DNA of 64,000 bases from Pseudoalteromonas rhizosphaerae (GCF_902498845.1 NZ_CABVLM010000001.1:62001-126000); one strand, 5' to 3'; shown: positions 1-8,947, numbered from the stretch's first letter. Translations and numbers: made by a program. Notes: generated by a model from the sequence alone, not told the origin.

Positions 1-1850
1 GCTAAATAAATTAGCAGCTTAAGCTCAAGAATAGTTAACTGACCCCACACGGTGTTTTCGTCAAACTCAACGCCAATTAAGGTGATGATATCGATGTAAT
101 TATCAAGCTGGCTGTCTTCTAAGCGCTCAACTAAGTCGGCAAGTTGGTCTTCATCTAAACTGTGCAGATTTAAAATATCTTCACGGTATTTAAGGGCTTT
201 ATTGGTGTTATCCCAAATTAAGTCTTCGACAGGGTAAACTTCTGAATAATCAGGCACTAAAATACGGCATGCGATGCCAAGGTCTGAAAATTCAGCAATA
301 TAAGCTTCTTTACCTAAGGCTTTTAAAATACCAAATAAGCTAGCTGTTTCTTCTTCGTTAGTACCTGAAAAATCCCATTCCACAAAGTCATAATCGTGTT
401 TAGCACTGAAAAAGCGCCATGAGATCTTACCGGTTGAATCAATAAAGTGTTCAACAAAGTTTTCAGGTTCAGATACTGCCATGCTGTTGAATGTTGGTTT
501 AGGTACGTCGTTTAAACCTTCAAAGCTGCGACCTTGTAATAGCTCTGTTAAGCTACGTTCAAGGGCGACTTCAAAACTTGGGTGTGCACCAAATGAAGCA
601 AATACGCCACCGGTTTTCGGGTTCATTAACGTTACGCACATGACAGGGAATTGCCCGCCTAGAGATGCGTCTTTTACAACAACCGGAAAGCCTTGCTCTT
701 CTAAGCCTTTAATACCGGCAACAATACTAGGATATTTAGCAAGTATAGCTTCTGGTACGTCTGGCAATACCAGTTCTTGCTCGATGATTTGGCGTTTAAC
801 AGCACGTTCAAAAATCTCAGATAAACATTGTACTTTGGCTTCGGCAAAGTTATTACCCGCACTCATGCCGTTACTTAAAAACAAGTTTTCAATCAAGTTT
901 GATGGAAAGTATACAGTTTCGCCGTCAGAGTGACGCACATATGGAATCGAGCAAATACCTCGCTCAACATTACCAGAGTTAGTGTCGATAAGGTGCGAGC
1001 CACACAGCTCATCTTCAGGGTTGTAAATGCTCAAGGTATAGTCGTCTAAAATACCTTCTGGTAGTGAGTCATCATCAGTGAGCTGAAACCATTTTTCGTT
1101 CGGGTAATGAACAAATTCGCTGTTGGCAATTTCTTCACCAAGGAACTGGTCATTGTAAAAAAAGTTACAGTTTAAACGTTCAATAAACTCGCCAAGGGCT
1201 GAACATAATGCGCTTTCTTTGCTGGCGCCTTTACCATTGGTAAAACACATCGGTGATGCAGCATCACGAATATGCAATGACCAGACGTTTGGTACAATAT
1301 TACGCCATGATGAAATTTCAATCTTCATGCCTAAGTCAGCCAAAATCGCAGTCATATCAGCAATGGTTTGCTCAAGCGGTAAATCTTTACCTAAAATAAA
1401 GGTGTTTTCGCTGCCTGCTGATTTTGCCATTAACATGGCTTGCGCGTCGTTATCTAAGCTCTCTACGGCATCAATTTTAAATTCAGGTATGGTTTGAATT
1501 ACACGCTTTACGGTACAACGATCAATAGAGCGTAAAATGCCGGTGCGGTCTTTTTCAGAAATACTTTCAGGGAGTTCAACCTGGATTTGGAAGATTTGGT
1601 TATAGCGATCTTCAGGATCAACAATGTTGTTTTGCGCAACACGAATACCGTCAGTCGAGATATCACGGGCATTACAATACACTTTAATAAAGTACGCAGC
1701 ACATAAAGCCGAAGATGCTAAAAAGTAGTCAAACGGACTTGGCGCAGAGCCATCGCCTTTATAACGGATTGGTTGATCCGCAATGACTGAGAAATCGTCA
1801 AACTTAGCTTCTAATCTAAGATTATCGAGAAAATTAACTTTAATTTCCAT
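1..1850 (-). CDS. ycaO: OsmC/YcaO fusion protein, 3' end outside window
   Basis: The frame is open from an ATG at 1850 to the left edge, giving about 616 residues of an N-terminally complete protein. The first ~150 residues resemble an OsmC domain (small/large side-chain pattern around GDGSAPSPFDYFLASSALC). The remainder matches the YcaO fold, and its late segment (YIAEFSDLGIACRILVPDYSEVYPVEDL) resembles the C-terminal region of E. coli YcaO as I remember it. YcaO proteins are ATP-dependent and activate amide backbones; E. coli YcaO is linked to beta-methylthiolation of ribosomal protein S12 together with RimO. No peptide-precursor gene or dehydrogenase is next to it, so an azole-peptide biosynthesis role is unlikely. 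The OsmC fusion is a known variant in gammaproteobacteria, where it may add a thiol/peroxide function (inference). Confidence 0.88.
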   Translation of the reverse strand, partial: MEIKVNFLDNLRLEAKFDDFSVIADQPIRYKGDGSAPSPFDYFLASSALCAAYFIKVYCNARDISTDGIRVAQNNIVDPEDRYNQIFQIQVELPESISEKDRTGILRSIDRCTVKRVIQTIPEFKIDAVESLDNDAQAMLMAKSAGSENTFILGKDLPLEQTIADMTAILADLGMKIEISSWRNIVPNVWSLHIRDAASPMCFTNGKGASKESALCSALGEFIERLNCNFFYNDQFLGEEIANSEFVHYPNEKWFQLTDDDSLPEGILDDYTLSIYNPEDELCGSHLIDTNSGNVERGICSIPYVRHSDGETVYFPSNLIENLFLSNGMSAGNNFAEAKVQCLSEIFERAVKRQIIEQELVLPDVPEAILAKYPSIVAGIKGLEEQGFPVVVKDASLGGQFPVMCVTLMNPKTGGVFASFGAHPSFEVALERSLTELLQGRSFEGLNDVPKPTFNSMAVSEPENFVEHFIDSTGKISWRFFSAKHDYDFVEWDFSGTNEEETASLFGILKALGKEAYIAEFSDLGIACRILVPDYSEVYPVEDLIWDNTNKALKYREDILNLHSLDEDQLADLVERLEDSQLDNYIDIITLIGVEFDENTVWGQLTILELKLLIYL

Positions 1851-2296
1851 TGAGTTGGTCCACCTTCGTGCGCACTAATAAGTAAGGCCAATAGGTGTTT
1901 GCGCCAGACTTTGTCAGTGTATTTTCATTTAGCTGCAATTATCCGCTTTTTAAGGGAGCACATACAAGTAATAGTCGAGGTTAATTAAAATAAATGCTAT
2001 TTGCAGCGCATAAATTGGTAAAAGTCACGTGGTTCGCTGGTTTTGAACTCTTTATGAGGCTGTAAACTTTATACTCAGAGTAAGCCTAAAGTTTTTACAG
2101 TAAGAGGTAGAAAAGGTCGTGAACTCCAAATAATTTAGTACTAATTAATTAAATCGATTATCACTGATGTTTTAATTTTGTTGTTGTTTTGTAATTAATT
2201 TGGGGCGGAAGCTTAGGTGTAGTAGGCAAAATTTTCATCTGTGGTCTAACTTTAATAATGCATATTGCAAAAGACTAATATCATAAGGTAACGCAG
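1851..2296. other. Intergenic region between ycaO and porin, with inverted repeat
   Basis: This 446-bp A+T-rich gap separates two divergent genes and must hold both promoters. No reading frame in it looks protein-like. The clearest structure is an inverted repeat: CTGTAAACTTTA at 2060-2071 pairs with TAAAGTTTTTACAG at 2087-2100, and a small ACTC-A-GAGT hairpin lies inside the loop. It is not followed by a T-run in either direction, so a regulatory hairpin or operator is more likely than a terminator. The porin start at 2297 has a good AAGGT ribosome site at 2286-2290. Confidence 0.5.
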
Positions 2297-3376
2297 ATGA
2301 TGAAAAAGCTGTATTGGTTATTAACTGTAAATTGCATCCTGTTTACAGGTGCTTCTTATGGCGAGATCAACTTATCAGGGTTTACTAGTATTAATGCTGG
2401 TAAAGTTTTATCTGGAAGTGGGGTCCCGCAGTACGATATACCACCTACTTTTTTGGCCGATTATCCAATAGTATCGTCTTACGACGAAGATGTTTCGTTT
2501 AAACCAGAGAGCTTATTTGGGCTACAAATTAGCGCTGATTTAGCTGATGGACTATCGGTGACAGGCCAACTAGTTGCTCGAGGCGCTAATGATTTTGATG
2601 CAAAAATTGAATGGGCTTATCTCTCATATGAGATTAATGAAAATTGGACTGTTCAAGCAGGTAAAAAACGATTGCCCCTGTTTTATTATTCGGATTTTTA
2701 TGATGTAGGTTACGCCTATGTATGGATGCGTCCGCCTGCGGATAATTATACGTGGCAAATATTTAACTACAACGGCGTAAATGCACTATACAGCGGTGAA
2801 ATTGGTGATTGGTCTGTAATGGGCAACCTTTATTATGGAGAAGAGGATGATACAGAAAATAAGCTCCTTAGTGAGTTTTTTTTCAAAGAGCCAACACGTG
2901 AAATTTGGCGTGATATGTTAGGTGGGGTATTGCAATTAAATAAAGAGTGGTTCGAAGTTAGATTAACCCATATGACTTACAAAAATGAGCGCTACCGTAG
3001 TGGTGAGCGAGTATTATTTGACGGTGAAACTAGCCGTACAGGTAAGTTTTATGGTGTTGCAGTTAACTTAGACTTTGAAAGTTTATTTATATTAACAGAG
3101 TTAAACCGGTTGGATTTGAATGGCAACCTTGACACTTCAATGATTACGCTAGGTTACCGTTTAGACACAATTACTCCTTATGTTTCTTACTCTCAATTTA
3201 AAGAAGATGCCGATGATGGTGAACAGCACAATACAACGTCAGTCGGAATACGCTGGGATTTTCATTCTTCAGCGGCTTTTAAAGTCCAGTTTGATAAAGT
3301 GAATGATAAATCATTTGATTTAGCTGTTGCAGGTGATAGTGAGTCGATCACACTTGGCATTGACTTGGTATTTTAA
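2297..3376 (+). CDS. Porin-like outer-membrane beta-barrel protein
   Basis: The 359-residue protein has a signal peptide (MKK start, hydrophobic core, cleavage near SYG-EINL) followed by alternating amphipathic strands and a C-terminal phenylalanine (GIDLVF), the usual signature of an outer-membrane barrel recognised by BAM. The N-terminal mature motif INLSGFTSINAGK is typical of trimeric general or anion porins of Alteromonadales. The 3' neighbour begins 10 bp after its stop and encodes a small PstS-like protein, so the two are probably one operon for uptake of an anion such as phosphate. I see no clear Pho box upstream. The substrate cannot be told from sequence. Confidence 0.75.
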   Translation: MMKKLYWLLTVNCILFTGASYGEINLSGFTSINAGKVLSGSGVPQYDIPPTFLADYPIVSSYDEDVSFKPESLFGLQISADLADGLSVTGQLVARGANDFDAKIEWAYLSYEINENWTVQAGKKRLPLFYYSDFYDVGYAYVWMRPPADNYTWQIFNYNGVNALYSGEIGDWSVMGNLYYGEEDDTENKLLSEFFFKEPTREIWRDMLGGVLQLNKEWFEVRLTHMTYKNERYRSGERVLFDGETSRTGKFYGVAVNLDFESLFILTELNRLDLNGNLDTSMITLGYRLDTITPYVSYSQFKEDADDGEQHNTTSVGIRWDFHSSAAFKVQFDKVNDKSFDLAVAGDSESITLGIDLVF

Positions 3377-3386
3377 GGAATACGCT

Positions 3387-3803
3387 ATGATGTTGTTAAA
3401 AAAGATACTTTTACCACTTTTATTGCTTAGTTGTTATTCAGTAAACGCGGAAGTAGTTGTTGTTGTTCATCCTACAAATAATAGTAGTTTTGATCAATCT
3501 GAGATTTCAAAGCTCTTTTTAGGCAAGGCCAAATCATTTTCTGATGGCAATCAAGCTGTTCCATTGAATCAAGAGGAAGCCTCTACAGCACGCCAAGAGT
3601 TTGATGCGAATGTTTTATCAAAATCAGGTAGCCAGTTAAAAGCATACTGGTCAAAGCTTATTTTTACAGGTAAAGGCTCGCCTCCTAAAGAAGTGACTAA
3701 TGATGCAGAGGTAATTGATTTAGTAGGTAAAAATCCAAGTATGATTGGTTACATTAATGCTGCATCGCTAACCGATTCAGTGAAATCGGTTGGGAAGTTT
3801 TAG
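3387..3803 (+). CDS. Small PstS-like periplasmic substrate-binding protein
   Basis: Starting at the ATG at 3387 (ribosome site AAGGAA at 3375-3380) gives 138 residues with a clear signal peptide ending near VNA-EVVV. An in-frame start 60 bp upstream would lie inside the porin gene and lacks a ribosome site. The mature part (VVVHPTNNSSFDQSEISKLFLGKAKSF, then a PSMIGYINAASL segment) resembles the short phosphate-binding-like domain of PstS relatives that stand alone without ABC transporter genes. It is about half the length of true PstS, so it is unlikely to be a full ABC transport component. It may work with the adjacent porin or with a signalling partner elsewhere (inference). Confidence 0.78.
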   Translation: MMLLKKILLPLLLLSCYSVNAEVVVVVHPTNNSSFDQSEISKLFLGKAKSFSDGNQAVPLNQEEASTARQEFDANVLSKSGSQLKAYWSKLIFTGKGSPPKEVTNDAEVIDLVGKNPSMIGYINAASLTDSVKSVGKF

Positions 3804-3832
3804 TAATAATTTAGATAAAAACGCAAAACGTT

Positions 3833-3868
3833 AAAATCGATTACAGAAAACTGTAATCGATTTTTTTT
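3833..3868 (+). terminator. Rho-independent terminator of the porin operon
   Basis: A perfect 14-bp stem (AAAATCGATTACAG at 3833-3846 with its complement at 3851-3864) closes an AAAA loop and runs into eight T residues at 3861-3868. It lies 30 bp after the PstS-like stop. It faces the nhaC gene end and could act in both directions. Confidence 0.9.
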
Positions 3869-3881
3869 AGATTTATGCACC

Positions 3882-5264
3882 TTAAGCAATCACTAAAAAC
3901 CCGACAAATGCACAGGCAGCTGCGATGAGTGTATAGGGCAATTGAGTAATTGCGTGACTCATTAAGTTACAGCCTGAACCTTGGGCTGCAAGGACAGTTG
4001 AATCTGAGTAAAAACATGCTTGGCTACCAAATGATGAGGCAGATAACAGCGCACCAATCACCAGCGGTATATTTGCATCAACCGCGACTGCCAGAGGCAT
4101 CACAATAGGAATTGTTACCGCAAAAATACCCCAGCTTGAGCCTGTAGCAAACGCCAAAATTGCCATTGCTAAAAACACCACTGCAGGTAAATAGCCTGCG
4201 GTCATGAATGGGCTTAAGGAATCAATTACAAACTGTGGTAATAGTAGTTGGTCGCACACATCTTTAAAAATAAATGCGGCGATCACAGTTCCTATTGCTG
4301 GCAACATGCTTTTAAAACCATCGAGCATTTTTTCAATCATTTCGGCAAATGGCATTAGCTTTTGCAGCATATAAAATGGAAGCGTCACGGCGAATGTCGC
4401 TAATAACCCTTTGTATACATCAATGTCAAAATACACAGTGAACGCAACGAGCAATAAAATAGGCAGTAAAAAGTTGTACAGTTTGCCGTGGCTGTCTGCG
4501 CTTTCAAAGCTTTCTTCAACGGCTTTTACTGCGTATTCATCGGCAGTTTGCACTTCGTTGTACTGTGCAGGATCTACTTGCGGTTGTTCTTGAATTGCCT
4601 GTAATTGGGCTTTTTTCATCGGCCCAAATAAAGGGATAACACCAAGTACCACTAATGGCACAAGTAACACGGCAAACCATGCATACAGCATATAGGGGAT
4701 TGCTTGAATATACACGGCAATACCTTGGCCTTCGACGGCGATGTTGTTATCAACCAATAAGCCACCAAAAAATACTGCCCATGTAGACAGTGGTACTAAT
4801 ACGCAAATTGGCGCTGCGGTAGAGTCAACTACGTAAGCAAGCATCTCACGGCTAATTTTGAATTTATCGGTAATGCGTTTCATGGTTTCACCCACGGTAA
4901 GCGCATTGAGGTAGTCATCAATAAAAATAACGATACCAAGTAAAAAGGTCATGAGTAAAGATGAGCGTGGGCCTTTACAAAAACGCAGCGCAAAACTACC
5001 AAATGCTGCTGCACCACCGGTTCGCACTAGTAATGCGATTAACGCACCAAAGCCACCACACACTAAAATAAGCCAGCCGATTGTTTCATCTACCATTACT
5101 TTTAACGATGCCGCAGCAAAGTTGCTAAGCATTTCAACAGGATTTAGCATAGCAAGGCCAACAAGGGCACCGATCAGCAAAGATAAAATAGGACGACGTA
5201 GCACGATCGCCAAAACCACCACTACAACTGGCGGCACAAGACTTAACGCAGAAGGTTCGAGCAT
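3882..5264 (-). CDS. nhaC: NhaC-family Na+/H+ antiporter or related amino-acid antiporter
   Basis: The 460-residue inner-membrane protein has about eleven hydrophobic segments and the NhaC-family pattern: an FIDDYLNALTVG motif in the first half (around residues 114-124) and a GSSWGIFAVTIPIVMPLA segment late in the protein. The family exchanges Na+ for H+, but members also move lysine, malate-lactate or other solutes, so the substrate is open. The ATG at 5264 is the first possible start, because a stop codon immediately precedes it; unusually, no convincing ribosome site is visible before it. A long leader with an intrinsic terminator lies directly upstream, so expression is probably controlled by attenuation. 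Confidence 0.85.
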   Translation of the reverse strand: MLEPSALSLVPPVVVVVLAIVLRRPILSLLIGALVGLAMLNPVEMLSNFAAASLKVMVDETIGWLILVCGGFGALIALLVRTGGAAAFGSFALRFCKGPRSSLLMTFLLGIVIFIDDYLNALTVGETMKRITDKFKISREMLAYVVDSTAAPICVLVPLSTWAVFFGGLLVDNNIAVEGQGIAVYIQAIPYMLYAWFAVLLVPLVVLGVIPLFGPMKKAQLQAIQEQPQVDPAQYNEVQTADEYAVKAVEESFESADSHGKLYNFLLPILLLVAFTVYFDIDVYKGLLATFAVTLPFYMLQKLMPFAEMIEKMLDGFKSMLPAIGTVIAAFIFKDVCDQLLLPQFVIDSLSPFMTAGYLPAVVFLAMAILAFATGSSWGIFAVTIPIVMPLAVAVDANIPLVIGALLSASSFGSQACFYSDSTVLAAQGSGCNLMSHAITQLPYTLIAAACAFVGFLVIA

Positions 5265-5276
5265 TTAAGTATTCAC

Positions 5277-5312
5277 AAAATAAAAAGCATTTGAGTAATT
5301 GGCTCAAACTGC
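5277..5312 (-). terminator. Intrinsic terminator just upstream of nhaC (attenuator)
   Basis: Read on the minus strand, GCAGTTTGAG (5312-5303) pairs with CTCAAATGC (5295-5287) around a 7-nt loop, with one bulged base, and is followed by TTTTTATTTT. The T-run ends only 12 nt before the nhaC start codon. No other gene lies upstream on this strand in the leader apart from a tiny reading frame, so the element is placed to stop transcription before nhaC. Confidence 0.7.
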
Positions 5313-5500
5313 TTAACAAAAACAAAGAATGTTAGCCCAACGGCTGATATTCCAAGTCACTGCTTTTGCACGCAGAAGTCACTGTTAGGTTTCGCGGTGG
5401 GTTTAGCACAATTGCGACACAGTAAAATGCGTTGGCTTGGCGCCAGACGGTGCAGGGGATGCATGCCGCTATTGTTATGCCGATAAAAACATCAGCGGGA
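5313..5500 (-). promoter_or_regulatory. Structured leader of nhaC, class unidentified
   Basis: About 190 nt between the predicted promoter and the attenuator contain short helices: CCGCT...AGCGG near the 5' end, and AGCC-GTTG-GGCT before the terminator. The 10-mer CAGTGACTTC/CAGTGACTTG occurs twice about 20 nt apart around a CTGC/GCAG hairpin. I compared it with the consensus boxes of lysine, cobalamin, TPP, FMN, SAM and guanidine riboswitches from memory and found none. It may be an unclassified riboswitch, a leader-peptide attenuator or an inserted intergenic repeat. Confidence 0.45.
5357..5464 (-). CDS. Possible 35-residue leader peptide with Cys motif
   Basis: Within the nhaC leader an ATG at 5464 opens 35 codons ending in TGA at 5357. 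The product contains CRNCAKP followed by a third cysteine (NSDFC), which resembles half of a zinc ribbon. Only a poor ribosome site (AGCGGC) precedes it. It may be a leader peptide whose translation controls the downstream terminator, or a chance frame in a conserved RNA or repeat. After its stop the same frame stays open and hydrophobic for another 27 codons, which favours a decayed or frame-broken element. Function unknown. Confidence 0.25.
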   Translation of the reverse strand: MHPLHRLAPSQRILLCRNCAKPTAKPNSDFCVQKQ

Positions 5501-5528
5501 AAATAATCTGCAATTGCGTTCGAGTCAA
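5500..5528 (-). promoter_or_regulatory. Predicted sigma-70 promoter for the nhaC leader
   Basis: On the minus strand TTGACT (5528-5523) and TATTTT (5505-5500) are separated by exactly 17 bp. Transcription from here would make a leader of about 230 nt before the nhaC start codon at 5264. The match is good for the -35 box and fair for the -10 box. Confidence 0.5.
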
Positions 5529-5570
5529 TAAAAACTTTTAATTTAGTTAAAAATTCTTAATAGATGAATA

Positions 5571-6473
5571 TTAATGCTTGCATTGTTTAGGTGAAACACC
5601 AAATTTTTGCTTAAACAAACGGCTAAAATGACTGGGGTTGGTAAAGCCAAGATCGTAGCAAACTTGACTTATTTGTTGTCCTGATTGTAGAAGTTGGCGA
5701 GATTTCTTTAATCTTAGCTGTTGTTGCCACATGGCCGGACTTTGCCCAAAGGCGAGCTTGAATTGCTGGTAAAATTTACTACGGCTCATGCAGGCTATTT
5801 TACATAGAGTATCGATATCTAAAGTTTGATTAAGATGTTCTTTAATAAAATGCAGGGCATCGGTTAATGGGCATGCAATAGTTTGTTGGCAATTGGCGAG
5901 CATTAAATCGCGGCTTTGTTGTTGTAATAATCGAGTGATTAACTCATTTACTGATAGATCAATTAGATAATGACGATCTTGCTCGTTTTCGCTAAATAAC
6001 CCAATCATCCGTTCAAGTAATTGTTGGGTGTGTTGATTGTGTTGGGTATGCACCAGCTTTGGAATGTAATGAAAAAAATCATCGCTGCTTATTTGCTGCT
6101 GCATATTTAGCGCGTCAGCTACTTGGCTGATTTTATCGCGGCTAATTTCGATAGCCAAACAGGTGGTAGGTTGCTGCATTGATGCTTCTGGGAAGTCGAT
6201 TAAAACCCCTTGTTCGGGTGCTAATACAAATGATTGCTGGGGTAAAAACTCTTCATGGTAGTTACTGTCGGCAACGTGCATCACTTTTTTACCGCTGATC
6301 ATGCCGCAAAACAGCAGTTCGCTGGAATGCAGTGCTACTTTTTGTGCGTCTTGGTAGGTGTCGTAAATGCTCAGCTCGGCGTTGTCTGAGGCAAAAGTAA
6401 TTTTATTTTCGATCAGTACATCAACCGCTTGGCGCTTTTTAGTCAGTTTTTCAGTCAATAACGTGGTATTCAT
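5571..6473 (-). CDS. AraC-family transcriptional regulator
   Basis: From the ATG at 6473 (ribosome site AAAGGAA, better than an in-frame GTG 24 bp upstream) the protein has 300 residues. The N-terminal two thirds form a cupin-like effector domain of the AraC_N type. The last ~95 residues carry two helix-turn-helix motifs, with the family signature (YDLGFTNPSHFSRLFKQKFG) near the C-terminus. It is divergent from the aldehyde dehydrogenase gene at 6663 with 189 bp between them, so it most likely controls that gene in response to an aldehyde or alcohol (inference). Confidence 0.88.
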   Translation of the reverse strand: MNTTLLTEKLTKKRQAVDVLIENKITFASDNAELSIYDTYQDAQKVALHSSELLFCGMISGKKVMHVADSNYHEEFLPQQSFVLAPEQGVLIDFPEASMQQPTTCLAIEISRDKISQVADALNMQQQISSDDFFHYIPKLVHTQHNQHTQQLLERMIGLFSENEQDRHYLIDLSVNELITRLLQQQSRDLMLANCQQTIACPLTDALHFIKEHLNQTLDIDTLCKIACMSRSKFYQQFKLAFGQSPAMWQQQLRLKKSRQLLQSGQQISQVCYDLGFTNPSHFSRLFKQKFGVSPKQCKH

Positions 6474-6662
6474 TTTATTTCCTTTAAACACGACCAACAG
6501 AGTTTGGACGCACAGACATGTTTTTTGGACAGCTAATCAAGTTTTTATGCTTCTTATAAGCTAATGTCAACAGGTGACGGATAAATAAACAACAATCTCC
6601 CGTCAAACTTAGTCAATTTGATTAAATTTAAAAAGCAACATTTTGAATAAAGGACACACACA

Positions 6663-8183
6663 ATGATCTATGCAAATCCTGGCAGCGACGGCGCACTTAT
6701 TAACTTTAAATCCCAGTATGGTAATTACATTGGCGGACAGTGGGTCGAGCCTGTAAATGGTCAGTACTTTGATAATATTAGTCCCGTTAACGGTAAAGTA
6801 TTTTGTAAAGTACCACGCTCTGATAAAGCGGATATTGAACTTGCCCTTGATAAAGCCCACGCTGCAAAAGCTGCTTGGGGTACAACTTCAGTAACGGCTC
6901 GTAGCAATATATTATTAAAAATTGCTGATCGGATAGAGCAAAACCTTGAGCTACTTGCTGTTGCCGAAACGTGGGATAACGGTAAAGCCATTCGCGAAAC
7001 ATTGGCGGCAGATATCCCACTGGCGGCAGATCATTTTCGTTATTTTGCCGGTTGTATTCGCGCCCAAGAGGGCAGTATTGGCGAGATAGACGAAACCACA
7101 GTCGCGTATCATTTTCATGAGCCACTGGGCGTTGTTGGACAAATCATTCCGTGGAACTTCCCAATTCTAATGGCCGCATGGAAACTCGCACCAGCGCTTG
7201 CCGCAGGTAACTGTGTGATACTCAAACCGGCTGAACAAACACCAGTATCTATTTTAGTGTTGATGGAAATTATTGGTGATTTATTGCCTGCAGGCGTGCT
7301 TAATGTAGTAAATGGCTACGGTAAAGAAGCGGGCGAAGCGCTGGCAACCAGCACGCGTATAGCTAAAATTGCTTTTACTGGCTCAACTCCTGTTGGCTCA
7401 CACATTTTAAAATGTGCCGCTGATAACATTATTCCATCAACGGTTGAGCTCGGTGGTAAATCATCGAATATTTTCTTTAACGATGTAATGGAAAAAGACG
7501 ATTCCTTCCTAAGTAAAGCCATTGAAGGCGCAGTACTTGCGTACTTTAACCAAGGTGAAGTGTGTACTTGCCCATCGCGACTATTTATTCAAGAAGATAT
7601 TTACGAGCAGTTTATTGAGCGTATTTTAGAGCGCACATTAAAAATTAAACGCGGTAACCCGCTTGATAGTGAAACCATGGTAGGCGCACAAGCGTCTAAA
7701 GCACAGTTTGATAAGATTCTCAGCTATATTGAAATTGGCAAAAAAGAAGGCGCACAAGTACTTACTGGCGGCAATGTAGAGCAACTAACAGATGAGCTAA
7801 ATGGCGGTTATTACATTCAGCCAACGCTGTTAAAAGGCACTAACGATATGCGGGTATTCCAAGAAGAAATTTTTGGCCCGGTGATTTCAATGTCGACCTT
7901 TAAAGACGAAGCCGAAGCACTCGAACTGGCTAATAGCTCTGAATTTGGTCTAGGCGCAGGGGTATGGAGCCGCAACATGAACCGTGCTTATCACTTTGGC
8001 CGCAAAATAGAAGCAGGCCGTGTATGGACCAACTGTTACCATATGTATCCTGCACACGCTGCGTTTGGTGGTTATAAAAAATCAGGCATCGGCCGCGAAA
8101 CCCACAAGCTTGCGCTTGACCATTACCAACAAACTAAAAATTTATTAGTAAGCTACAGCGAAGATCCGCTCGGCTTCTTTTAA
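6663..8183 (+). CDS. NAD-dependent aldehyde dehydrogenase (AldB/ExaC-like)
   Basis: The 506-residue protein is a full-length ALDH superfamily member that oxidises aldehydes to acids in the cytoplasm. Visible catalytic elements are PWNFP with Asn165, the general base Glu262 in VELGGKS and the nucleophile Cys301 in [12 protein letters not shown]. The double-Cys GEVCTC pattern and the ending YSEDPLGFF are characteristic of the AldB/ExaC/acetaldehyde dehydrogenase II group, which handles acetaldehyde and other short aldehydes. The start has an AAAGGA ribosome site. The divergent AraC gene is its likely regulator, and a strong terminator follows at 8226-8254. Confidence 0.92.
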   Translation: MIYANPGSDGALINFKSQYGNYIGGQWVEPVNGQYFDNISPVNGKVFCKVPRSDKADIELALDKAHAAKAAWGTTSVTARSNILLKIADRIEQNLELLAVAETWDNGKAIRETLAADIPLAADHFRYFAGCIRAQEGSIGEIDETTVAYHFHEPLGVVGQIIPWNFPILMAAWKLAPALAAGNCVILKPAEQTPVSILVLMEIIGDLLPAGVLNVVNGYGKEAGEALATSTRIAKIAFTGSTPVGSHILKCAADNIIPSTVELGGKSSNIFFNDVMEKDDSFLSKAIEGAVLAYFNQGEVCTCPSRLFIQEDIYEQFIERILERTLKIKRGNPLDSETMVGAQASKAQFDKILSYIEIGKKEGAQVLTGGNVEQLTDELNGGYYIQPTLLKGTNDMRVFQEEIFGPVISMSTFKDEAEALELANSSEFGLGAGVWSRNMNRAYHFGRKIEAGRVWTNCYHMYPAHAAFGGYKKSGIGRETHKLALDHYQQTKNLLVSYSEDPLGFF

Positions 8184-8225
8184 ATAAAGCGGTTAAGCTT
8201 AAACAAATAATTTTTATGAGTAATG

Positions 8226-8254
8226 AAAGCGCTGTATTGTTGCAGCGCTTTTTT
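8226..8254 (+). terminator. Terminator of the aldehyde dehydrogenase gene
   Basis: A 9-bp perfect stem, AAAGCGCTG with CAGCGCTTT, closes an 8-nt loop and ends in a six-T run. It starts 43 bp after the stop codon at 8183. Confidence 0.88.
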
Positions 8255-8947
8255 ACTTTTCTAAAGCACTGCGCTTTATATCCTCAAACACCTGTAATAA
8301 CTTCCAAAATGCCAATTAAAACAACACCAAGTCCTCTTTTTATATTTTTCGTGAAATAGAAGTAACCGATTGAATCAAAATAGGAATTCGACTGTGGTTA
8401 GTACATCAATAAAAAATAAATTAAAAACGAATTATTCTTCAGGCTCGTTAGGTTTTTATAGAGGCTGGAGTGCAATCTAAGCTGCTAAAAATTAAATCCC
8501 AATTCCTTGAAGTCATTTAGATATTTTGAGCTCTTATATGCGCAAAAATATTGAGTTTGCAAAAAGCGAGGCGGAGCAAAAGGATCCCTTTGTGATGTCG
8601 TATTTTATGAAAAAGATGATGAATTTGAATATATTTATGCAAATATCTTTTAATGTCCTAAATTTTGTGAGGCTAGATATGCACTATCTTAGGCAAAGAT
8701 ATTTATGCCTGTTGCTTTTTCGTTTTACCCAACACCCTTAAATTTAATGAGTTTAATATAGCAATAAATAAAGTTGTTTGTTAAAACACTTTGAGTGTAA
8801 GTATGTTATCGGCAGTACTATGAGTGAGTATAGTATGCTGATTGCCCCAGCAAAGAAATTCAACAAAGAGCCTGCACAAAGAAATGCACCTTGATACTAT
8901 ATGTCTAATGATAATGGGTATAGCAAGTAATATGTGAGGTTATAGCA
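8255..8947. other. About 690 bp without an intact gene; coding debris
   Basis: The sequence is A+T-rich with many stops. Two stretches on the plus strand read like gene remnants in different frames. A GTG-led run at about 8470-8517 gives VQSKLLKIKSQFLEVI, and codons at about 8550-8660 give a VCKKRGGAKGSLCDVVFYEKD-like acidic peptide ending in TAA. A longer 71-codon frame at 8526-8741 overlaps them but has odd composition and no ribosome site. I interpret the region as a decayed gene plus the promoter of the CPXCG gene. Nothing else is recognisable. Confidence 0.4.

Noticed and set aside
5313..5500. Lysine riboswitch before nhaC
   Set aside because: The conserved AGAGGTGCG and GCCGAAG-type boxes are absent from the minus-strand leader. 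A faint AGGGGATGCATGCCG match lies on the wrong strand, with no gene downstream.
8526..8741. 71-codon plus-strand frame in the gap before the CPXCG gene
   Set aside because: Its composition is biased by A+T-rich sequence, it has no ribosome site, and other frames over the same bases look more protein-like.
8820..8894. 24-codon frame MSEYSMLIAPAKKFNKEP...
   Set aside because: Too short and without a ribosome site. A faint resemblance of MLIAPAK to the YaaA start is not enough.
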